Assembly (NCBI RefSeq): GCF_000384415.1
Contig: NZ_ARVU01000001.1
Location: 1,860,001 to 1,924,000 of the forward strand
Source: Cycloclasticus pugetii PS-1
GTDB lineage: Bacteria > Pseudomonadota > Gammaproteobacteria > Methylococcales > Cycloclasticaceae
Reading direction: 5' to 3'
DNA: 64,000 bases
This document shows, in pieces, positions 56,998 through 64,000 of the stretch. Position 1 is the stretch's first letter, and every line of letters starts with the position of its first letter. The notes under the pieces were generated by a model that was not told where the DNA came from, made no database searches, and saw only the letters and a list, made by a program, of their open reading frames with translations. Made by a program: the position numbers and the translations under genes.

Positions 56998-57732
56998 TTG
57001 TTTCAGTTAAAAAATAAATTTATTAACCAATTATTCGGCAGTTTTATGGACCTGCTGCCAATTTTTTCAGTGGTTCTTTTTTTTCAGTTATTTATTCTGC
57101 GCCAACCCATCCCCAATATAGCGGATATTGCTATTGGTACAGCTTTTGTTGTACTCGGCTTAACGCTGTTTATTCAAGGTCTTGAAAAAAGCCTATTCCC
57201 CATTGGTGAGACCATGGCCTATGCGTTTGCTAAGAAAGGTAGCTTATTGTGGTTACTAGTCTTTGCCTTTTCATTAGGCTTTGGCACCACTGCAGCCGAA
57301 CCCGCCTTAATTGCTGTTGCCGACGAAGCAGCACGTATTGCAGCGGAAGGTGGCATGATCGAGAAAACTAACAAAGCAAAAGAATCTTATGCTTTTGGTC
57401 TTCGGTTTACCGTTGCCTTCTCTGTAGGCTTTGCCATTTTGTTAGGGGTACTAAGAATTATTCGTGGCTGGCCTCTGCATTATTTGATTATTCCAGGCTA
57501 TATCGGCGTTGTGGTGATGACTTTTTTTGCACCCGAATCAATTATCGGTATTGCCTACGATTCAGGTGGCGTTACTACGTCTACTATCACAGTCCCCTTG
57601 GTAACCACTCTCGGCGTTGGCTTAGCCTCAGCCATTCAGGGCCGCAATCCAATGACTGACGGTTTTGGCTTAATTGCCTTTGCATCACTCACCCCGATGA
57701 TTTTTGTGATGGCATACGGGGTCATTTTATAA
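56998..57732 (+). CDS. DUF1538 membrane protein, first subunit
   Basis: A 244-residue membrane protein with about six to seven hydrophobic segments. The DUF1538 signatures are ALIAVADEA (after AEP) near 103 and [18 protein letters not shown] near 185, then [17 protein letters not shown] near 220. The start is TTG with GGGAG 8 bases upstream; no ATG exists before the first membrane segment. I recall a DUF1538 pair (UmpAB) described in Halomonas as a two-component Na+/H+ antiporter; whether that holds here is inference. An inverted repeat TAGAG-6-CTCTA (56970-56985) sits just before the ribosome-binding site. Confidence 0.85.
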   Translation: MFQLKNKFINQLFGSFMDLLPIFSVVLFFQLFILRQPIPNIADIAIGTAFVVLGLTLFIQGLEKSLFPIGETMAYAFAKKGSLLWLLVFAFSLGFGTTAAEPALIAVADEAARIAAEGGMIEKTNKAKESYAFGLRFTVAFSVGFAILLGVLRIIRGWPLHYLIIPGYIGVVVMTFFAPESIIGIAYDSGGVTTSTITVPLVTTLGVGLASAIQGRNPMTDGFGLIAFASLTPMIFVMAYGVIL

Positions 57733-58526
57733 TGATATTGCTGGCGGAATTGTGGAGCACTTTCTTAAGTACCTTACGTGATGTCGCGCCAATTATTTTT
57801 GTTATCCTTTTCTTTCAATTGGTCATTATCCGACGACCATTTAGTCATTTGAAAAACTTAATAACCGGAATGGTTTACGTAGTTCTAGGGATGACTTTCT
57901 TTCTTGTGGGTTTAGACAAAGCCCTTTTTCCTTTAGGCACCAGCATGGCCGAACAATTAACCAGCCATGACTTCATCAACCCAACAACCGATCAACGTAT
58001 TTCTATTGCTTGGCAAGACTATTATTGGGTTTATATTTTCGGGGGCTGTATTGGCTTTGCTACAACATTAGCAGAACCTGCTCTTATTGCTGTTGCTATC
58101 AAAGCTCAACAAATTTCTGGTGGTACTATTAAAGCTTGGTACCTAAGGTTGGCTGTGTCTATTGGTGTTGCAGTTGGTATTTCACTAGGGACATTTCGAA
58201 TTGTAAGCGGCATTGATTTATATATGTTTATTATTGCTGGCTACGTCGTTGTCATTATCCAGACTATTTTTTCACCAAAACTCATCATTGGCCTTGCTTA
58301 TGATTCAGGTGGCGTTACCACATCAACCGTCACCGTACCGCTAGTTACCGCATTAGGTATCGGTTTAGCTTCAAGCATTCCTGGCCGAAACCCATTGATG
58401 GATGGTTTTGGCCTTATTGCCTTTGCCAGCCTATTTCCCATCATGGCTGTGTTAGCCTACGCACAATTTGCTGAGTGGGTAAATCATCGCGCACAACTTA
58501 AACAAGCAGACCAAATAGGAGAATAA
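57732..58526 (+). CDS. DUF1538 membrane protein, second subunit
   Basis: A 264-residue paralogue of the preceding gene, joined to it by a TAATG overlap. It shares the [14 protein letters not shown] block near 118, [18 protein letters not shown] near 195 and [17 protein letters not shown] near 228, and has the same membrane layout. Its extra 20 residues lie mainly in a loop near 75-100 (LTSHDFINPTTDQRISIAW). Two related but distinct subunits fit a hetero-dimeric transporter. The P-II-like gene follows after 1 base. Confidence 0.85.
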   Translation: MILLAELWSTFLSTLRDVAPIIFVILFFQLVIIRRPFSHLKNLITGMVYVVLGMTFFLVGLDKALFPLGTSMAEQLTSHDFINPTTDQRISIAWQDYYWVYIFGGCIGFATTLAEPALIAVAIKAQQISGGTIKAWYLRLAVSIGVAVGISLGTFRIVSGIDLYMFIIAGYVVVIIQTIFSPKLIIGLAYDSGGVTTSTVTVPLVTALGIGLASSIPGRNPLMDGFGLIAFASLFPIMAVLAYAQFAEWVNHRAQLKQADQIGE

Positions 58527-58527
58527 A

Positions 58528-58878
58528 ATGCACTTTAAACTCATTATCGTCTTTGTTGATGACAACAAAACTGACAAAGTCCTTAAAGCGGCTAGAGAAG
58601 TAGGCGCCACCGGCGCTACTATTATCAATAATGCACGCGGCGAAGGTATTAAACAGCAAAAAACATTCTTGGGTCTAAATTTAGATACTCAACGAGATGT
58701 TTTGCTTTTCTTGGTCGAAGAACATTTAAGTCGAAAAATTATCGAAGAGGTATCACGAGCGGGTTTATTCGATGAAGAACCGGGCAGCGGCATCGCCTTA
58801 CAAATAGATGTTGAAGATGCTATTGGCGTGCTACATCAAGCAAAAAAAATTACCCAATCAATAGAGACAGAACTATGA
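58528..58878 (+). CDS. P-II-like signalling protein
   Basis: A 116-residue protein with the P-II ferredoxin-like fold: LIIVFVDDNKTDKVLKAAREVG at the start and GATIINNARGEG near 32, where the T-loop would begin. The T-loop is short and lacks the uridylylated tyrosine region of GlnB; the B-loop area reads DEEPGSGIALQIDVEDAIGV. It is therefore an atypical P-II family member rather than GlnB/GlnK. Its place in a DUF1538 operon suggests that it binds and gates the transporter in response to a nucleotide or other ligand. Confidence 0.78.
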   Translation: MHFKLIIVFVDDNKTDKVLKAAREVGATGATIINNARGEGIKQQKTFLGLNLDTQRDVLLFLVEEHLSRKIIEEVSRAGLFDEEPGSGIALQIDVEDAIGVLHQAKKITQSIETEL

Positions 58879-59288
58879 ATGATGCAAAACTTATCACCGT
58901 ACGCGATGTGATGAAAACCGAGTTTTATATGATTGATGGAACAGCCACCATCACAGCAGCTATTAGAATGATGAAAAAAAATAAAACCTCGGTTTTATTT
59001 GTCGATAAATTTCACGAACATGATGAGTATGGCGTGATTAATGCGGGCATTATTGCAAGACTTGTTTTAGCAAAAGATAGAGCACCCGACCGTGTCAATG
59101 TATACGAAATAAATGAAAAGCCACTCATTAACGCACACCCCGACATGGATATTCGTTACTGTTCTCGTTTATTTGCGCGCTATAATTTGATGCGCGCACC
59201 GGTTATGGAACAAGGCAAAATTATTGGTGTTGTTAGTCCTATTCAGCTAGTGCTTGATGGTTTATGTGAAATTACTGGCATTTGTTAA
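58875..59288 (+). CDS. Two-CBS-domain protein
   Basis: A 137-residue protein consisting of a CBS pair: the first starts at VRDVMKTEFYMIDGTATI near 9 and the second near INEKPLINAHPDMDI (75), ending IIGVVSPIQLVLDGL. CBS pairs sense adenine nucleotides. It overlaps the P-II-like gene by 4 bases and ends the four-gene operon, so it is probably a second regulatory subunit of the DUF1538 transporter. Specific ligand unknown. Confidence 0.85.
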   Translation: MNDAKLITVRDVMKTEFYMIDGTATITAAIRMMKKNKTSVLFVDKFHEHDEYGVINAGIIARLVLAKDRAPDRVNVYEINEKPLINAHPDMDIRYCSRLFARYNLMRAPVMEQGKIIGVVSPIQLVLDGLCEITGIC

Positions 59289-59329
59289 TTAGCCGTATAA
59301 AAAGCTCATCAAAAACGCAGCAACGCGAT

Positions 59330-61018
59330 TTATTTTGCTGTGCTTAAAGGTACTGACTCAACAATAGCTGCCCCAGATCCTCTACGGTCACTGGCGGCAA
59401 CAAGTTTATTAGACTTTTTATCCCACAAGACTGCGTGCATATTGCCATAATGCCTTCCAACAGACTTTAGTTTGTGGCCTTTTTCGGTCAACTCCAGCAA
59501 AGTTTCTGCTTTAAAAGTATCTGGCTCATGTTGAATAACATCCGGTAAGTATTGATGATGATAACGTGGCAAGTTGACCCAAGATTCAGGACTATGTCCT
59601 TGCTCGGCATCCAAAATACCCAATAACACCATACTAATAATTCGGCTGCCTCCTGGTGTACCCAAAACGCCCACTTTTTCCTCTGTTTCAATAAAAGTTG
59701 GAGACATGCTCGATAACATTCGCTTACCTGCTGCGATTGCATTTGCCTCTCCGCCCACCAAGCCGTATACATTTGGCGTGCCTGGCTTAATAGAAAAATC
59801 ATCCATTTCATCATTCAACAAAACACCCGTCCCTTGAGGCACAAATCCAGAACCAAATGGGTAATTAATCGATAAAGTTGCCGCCACACGGTTACCCCTT
59901 TTATCGATCACAGAGAAATGCGTTGTATCATGTCCTTCAATTTCGTTTAAACCACTAATGTGTTGACTGGGTGTAACCTCATCTAGCCTTAAATCTTTAG
60001 AGATAGTATGAGCATACGACTTTTCACTCAGCTCACTTACTGGCACGCTGACAAAATCACTATCGCCCATATGTAATGCGCGATCACGGTACGCTCGTTT
60101 CATTGCTTCAACCACAACATGAATTCGTGTGGCTTCGTCCATCGTTGACAAGTCATATTGTTCTAAAATATTTAGCGCAATAGACAACACCAATCCACCC
60201 GATGAGGGCAAAGCAGCACTGGTCACCTTGATATTTTTATAATGCGCAACCACCGGCAAACGCTCTTTCACTGTGTATCGAGCCAAATCCTCTTTGGTCC
60301 ATATGCCCCCAGCTTGTTGCACACCTTTTACTAACTTATCTGCAAGCTCTCCACTATAAAACCCATCAAAACCTTGTGTTGCCAATAACTGCAAAGTATT
60401 AGCTAAATCGTTTTGTATAATGTTTGCGCCCAAGGCAGGTACCTTTCCATCACTTAGGAAAATAGCCTTCGCAGAGTCATTTGACGCTAAAACCGCCTGA
60501 CGAAATTTAGCCAATCGCTGGTAATGCTCGTTAACTAAAAAACCGTCTTTAGCCAGCTTTATCGCCGGCTGCAAACTATCCGACAGTGCTAATACTCCAT
60601 AATGCTTTGCTAAATGATCTAAAGCAGCTGGTAAACCCGGAATACCGGCAGCTAATGCCCCATCGACCGAGGCATTCTTAATTGGCTCACCCTGACTGTC
60701 TAAATACATATCACGTGTGGCGGCCAAAGGCGCTACTTCACGCCCATCTATCATCACTTGTTTACCATCATGTTGGCGATGTAATAACCAAAATCCACCA
60801 CCACCCAGTCCAGAACCGAAGGGTTCGACAACTGCCAGTGCCGCACTAACGGCAATGGCTGCATCAAAAGCATTACCTCCTTGGTTGAGCACACTAAGTC
60901 CTGCTTGAGTTGCCGCCGGGTGTGCACTTGCTACTGCTTGTTGATGCAGCTGTGTGGCAGGGGTTGCATACGCTGTTATTGCAAATAAAATACTGGTGAA
61001 AAAAAGAATTTTTTTCAT
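59330..61018 (-). CDS. ggt: Gamma-glutamyltransferase (GGT)
   Basis: GGT hydrolyses or transfers the gamma-glutamyl group of glutathione in the periplasm. A signal peptide ends near residue 18 (ITAYA). The autoprocessing threonine starts the small subunit in GHDTTHFSV near 374; GSGLGGGGFWLL near 66 and the SSMSPTF block near 430 are family motifs. I start at ATG 61018 since GAGGA lies 8 bases upstream; an ATG 15 bases earlier overlaps the ferredoxin stop. The order ggt-fdx-coaD is shared with Pseudomonas. The gene converges with the CBS gene. Confidence 0.93.
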   Translation of the reverse strand: MKKILFFTSILFAITAYATPATQLHQQAVASAHPAATQAGLSVLNQGGNAFDAAIAVSAALAVVEPFGSGLGGGGFWLLHRQHDGKQVMIDGREVAPLAATRDMYLDSQGEPIKNASVDGALAAGIPGLPAALDHLAKHYGVLALSDSLQPAIKLAKDGFLVNEHYQRLAKFRQAVLASNDSAKAIFLSDGKVPALGANIIQNDLANTLQLLATQGFDGFYSGELADKLVKGVQQAGGIWTKEDLARYTVKERLPVVAHYKNIKVTSAALPSSGGLVLSIALNILEQYDLSTMDEATRIHVVVEAMKRAYRDRALHMGDSDFVSVPVSELSEKSYAHTISKDLRLDEVTPSQHISGLNEIEGHDTTHFSVIDKRGNRVAATLSINYPFGSGFVPQGTGVLLNDEMDDFSIKPGTPNVYGLVGGEANAIAAGKRMLSSMSPTFIETEEKVGVLGTPGGSRIISMVLLGILDAEQGHSPESWVNLPRYHHQYLPDVIQHEPDTFKAETLLELTEKGHKLKSVGRHYGNMHAVLWDKKSNKLVAASDRRGSGAAIVESVPLSTAK

Positions 61019-61022
61019 TTTT

Positions 61023-61756
<734 letters not shown>

Positions 61757-61764
<8 letters not shown>

Positions 61765-62338
61765 TTGCTTCTCGATGATATAGGTAATAGGCCACTTGAC
61801 CTGTTTTTTTTTGTCGGTGCTCTGTCCAGTTTTTTGGCAGAAAATCTAAATTTAGCGCGTTTTCGCATTCCAAATAAATAACAGCATCATCCGATAAGCA
61901 GCCACTTTCTTCAAGCCGTTTCACGCATTCACTAAGTTCACCTTGCTTAAACGGTGGGTCAAGAAAAACAACATCAAATAGCGCATCTGTTTGTTTACGC
62001 TTATCGTTTAAAACATCCAACGCCATTCGTTGCATTAATTGAATATTATCTGCTTTTATCAGTTCTTTATTCGTCCTTAGTGCCTTTATTGCCTTAATAT
62101 CTTTTTCCACCATTAAAACAGAACGCGCACCACGCGATGCCGCCTCAAACCCTAATGCACCACTACCTGCATATAAATCTAAACAATTAGCTTGCGGTAA
62201 GTAAGGTTGCAACCAGTTAAATAGTGTTTCACGAATTGGGTCTGTAGTTGGACGCAAACCGTCAATACTAGGAAATTCGAGTTTACGCCCTCGCCATTGT
62301 CCACCAATGATACGAACACGGTTTCCCTTAGCAGCCAT
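61757..62338 (-). CDS. rsmD: 16S rRNA (guanine966-N2)-methyltransferase RsmD
   Basis: RsmD methylates G966 of 16S rRNA. The 193-residue SAM enzyme shows RIIGGQWRGRKL near 9, TTDPIRETLFNWL near 32, SAM motif LDLYAGSGALGFEAASRG near 53 and the catalytic DPPF near 126. It shares one base with the upstream M16 gene stop and overlaps coaD. Confidence 0.95.
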
Positions 62339-63657
62339 TAATCTTTTTGTACGACAGATTGGCCAGCAGTTACCATGACCATTTTTTCCATCTTCAGATG
62401 TCTTTGGAAAGCTTGTTTTATTTGCTGCTGTGTGACCGCTTCTATTTTCTGCATATAGCTATTTAAATAATTTAAGGGCGCACCACTAACAACGATTCTC
62501 ACCACATTTCCTAACAATTTTTTATTGCTGTCTAACTTAAGCGCGAAGCCCCCTATGATATTTTTCTTAGCGGCCATTAGCTCTTCATCTGTTGGTCCGT
62601 CCTGTATAAAAGTTCGCAACGTTTGTTTAACAGCCATTGACGCTTCCTTTGCTTTTTCATTACGTGTCTGTAGGCCCATTACAAACGGCCCCTTTTGAAT
62701 CATCGGGTGAAAGTAACTGTAGGCACTGTAGGCCAGCCCTCTTTCTTCACGAATTTCTTTAACAATGCGTGAGCTAAACCCGCTGCCACCGAGAATATGG
62801 TTACCCACATACAATGGAAAGTAGTCTGGATCATTATGCTGTAATACCGGCAAACCATACAGTAAGTGCGTCTGCTCAGATGGATATTCTAGATGAATAA
62901 CCTTACCTTTTTGCGGCGTCAGCACCGCTTCAATCGGCGCCGCTTTTTTACCCGCTAACAAATCAACCACCAACTCCTCCACCATGCGTTCGGCCTGATC
63001 ACGCGAAATACCGCCGACTAAAACAACCGCAAGGTTATTGGCTACATAATACTGCTGATAAAACTGCTTTAAGTCGTTAACTTGAATCTCTTTCACCGTA
63101 CTTTCGACACCTTGTATTGCATGCGAATAAGGGTGGTTTTTATATATTTCTTGGTAGAGCGCCAATTGCCCCAGTACTCCCGGTGACTCTTGGCGCTGCT
63201 TAATCCCCAGTAATGTACGAGCCTTAATTCGATTAAAGTCCTGCAGAGGAAAGCTCGGTTTGCTTAATACTGCTTTCAATAACTGCCACGAGGTTTGTAG
63301 CGCTTTTTCATCTGTTAAGCTTCGGTAACTAATTGTTGTTAAGTCACGCGATGTTGATGCGCTGAGTTGCGCCCCAACACTGTCTAGTCGCTCTGCAATA
63401 TCTTGCGCATTAAGCCCCGCTGCACCTTGAGTCAGTAAAGCACTGGTTAACGCTGCCACGCCATTTTTATCTCCGTCCGCTGAACTGCCTGCCCGCAAGA
63501 CTAGTTGTGCGTCTAAAATTGGCAACCCTTCAGTTGGCACAAAATATACCTGAACGCCGTTATTTGTTTGCCAATGTTGAATACTTGGGAGAGCCAGCGA
63601 TAACGGGCTGAGTAACAACAGAACACTACTGACTATAACCTTTATTTTAATTTTCAT
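62338..63657 (-). CDS. M16 family zinc-peptidase-like protein, inactive subunit type
   Basis: A 439-residue periplasmic protein with a signal peptide ending near residue 22 (SLA). It has the two M16 half-domains, but the HxxEH zinc motif is missing: the matching region reads GVAALTSALL where the catalytic partner would have H-x-x-E-H. The later R/Y substrate residues (GSGFSSRIVKEIREERGLAYS near 290) are present. Such inactive subunits form heterodimers with an active M16 subunit, here the partly seen upstream gene, with which it overlaps by 11 bases. The target proteins are unknown. Confidence 0.85.
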   Translation of the reverse strand: MKIKIKVIVSSVLLLLSPLSLALPSIQHWQTNNGVQVYFVPTEGLPILDAQLVLRAGSSADGDKNGVAALTSALLTQGAAGLNAQDIAERLDSVGAQLSASTSRDLTTISYRSLTDEKALQTSWQLLKAVLSKPSFPLQDFNRIKARTLLGIKQRQESPGVLGQLALYQEIYKNHPYSHAIQGVESTVKEIQVNDLKQFYQQYYVANNLAVVLVGGISRDQAERMVEELVVDLLAGKKAAPIEAVLTPQKGKVIHLEYPSEQTHLLYGLPVLQHNDPDYFPLYVGNHILGGSGFSSRIVKEIREERGLAYSAYSYFHPMIQKGPFVMGLQTRNEKAKEASMAVKQTLRTFIQDGPTDEELMAAKKNIIGGFALKLDSNKKLLGNVVRIVVSGAPLNYLNSYMQKIEAVTQQQIKQAFQRHLKMEKMVMVTAGQSVVQKD

Positions 63658-64000
63658 TAGCGTCCCCCATCGGCAGCATATGAACGACTGTTAAATGATC
63701 TTCAATCAAATATTGTTGTGCAACGGCACGAACTTGCTCAGCCGTCACAGCGTTTACTTTTTCAACATAATCATGCGCTTTTTGCCAACCAACACCTACA
63801 GTTTCAAGCATACCCAACTGCATCGCCTGATAAAAATTGGAATCTTTTTCATACACCGATGCCGCTATCACTTGCGCTTTAACCCTGTTCAATTCTTTTT
63901 CCTCAATTAAATCCGTTTGCAAGTTTGCTATTTGCTCCACTAAGGCCTCCTCAAGCTGTTGAATGCTTTTATCTGCAGCCGGCGCACCATCAAACAAAAA
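63647..64000 (-). CDS. M16 family peptidase, C-terminal part (partial)
   Basis: The frame is open at the right edge; 117 sense codons are visible. They encode the C-terminal M16 domain with YEKDSNFYQAMQLGMLETVG near 50 and AVAQQYLIEDHLTVVHMLP near the end. The zinc site would lie outside the window. In Pseudomonas this gene precedes the inactive-subunit gene, with rsmD, coaD and ferredoxin genes in the same neighbourhood, so it is probably the active peptidase of the pair. Confidence 0.85.
   Translation of the reverse strand, partial: FLFDGAPAADKSIQQLEEALVEQIANLQTDLIEEKELNRVKAQVIAASVYEKDSNFYQAMQLGMLETVGVGWQKAHDYVEKVNAVTAEQVRAVAQQYLIEDHLTVVHMLPMGDANEN

Noticed and set aside
59488-59814. 108-codon frame overlapping ggt on the same strand
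   Set aside because: Out of frame with ggt, whose small-subunit motifs are intact; no ribosome-binding site.

Overview
The window reads as a chromosomal stretch of a moderately AT-rich gammaproteobacterium. Nearly every gene has a recognisable family, genes are tightly packed with many 1-11 base overlaps, and I see no tRNA, rRNA, insertion sequence, prophage or CRISPR array. Several blocks keep the gene order I know from Pseudomonas: mrdA-rodA-mltB-rlpA-dacA-ybeD-lipB-lipA; murU-amgK opposite lptD-surA-pdxA-rsmA; glnE-ilvE-waaF-waaC-kinase with waaG-waaP; ggt-fdx-coaD-rsmD-M16 pair. A biphenyl/toluene-type ring-hydroxylating dioxygenase with meta-cleavage lower-pathway genes sits between them. 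Together with the base composition this suggests a marine aromatic degrader such as Cycloclasticus or a relative; that name is inference.

Layout. 1-7.1 kb: cell elongation and peptidoglycan enzymes (mrdA end, rodA, mltB, rlpA, dacA, a D-amino acid aminotransferase), then lipoate synthesis (ybeD, lipB, lipA). 7.2-14.9 kb: MurNAc recycling (murU, amgK) facing the outer-membrane biogenesis run lptD-surA-pdxA-rsmA. 14.9-35.9 kb: a large lipopolysaccharide core region with a carbamoyltransferase, five kinase-fold genes, waaG, msbA, waaC, waaF, a sulfotransferase, and a membrane glycosyltransferase/MBOAT acyltransferase/SGNH-like cassette, bounded by ilvE and glnE. 36-40.9 kb: a PAS-GGDEF-EAL protein preceded by a possible short leader ORF, and a copper-type P-ATPase with a BphX-like membrane protein.

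41-52 kb is a catabolic region: glutathione transferase, 2-hydroxymuconic semialdehyde dehydrogenase, dioxygenase alpha and beta subunits, a DMT transporter, HpaI-type aldolase, HpaH-type hydratase, a meta-cleavage product hydrolase, a limonene-epoxide-hydrolase-like protein and a lone hydantoinase A. It has no ferredoxin, reductase, dihydrodiol dehydrogenase, extradiol dioxygenase or regulator inside the window, so it can work only with partners encoded elsewhere.

52.2-59.3 kb holds a Gld-like ABC transporter operon running into mutM, then a compact four-gene operon (two DUF1538 membrane proteins, a P-II-like protein, a CBS-pair protein) that looks like a regulated two-subunit ion transporter. 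59.3-64 kb returns to housekeeping genes (ggt, ferredoxin, coaD, rsmD, M16 peptidase pair).

The best candidates for something under-described are the sulfotransferase inside the waa operon, the acyltransferase/glycosyltransferase cassette next to msbA, the DUF1538/P-II/CBS operon, and the mixed (Bph-type upper, Hpa-type lower) aromatic pathway. All functions are read from sequence pattern and family knowledge without database searches.
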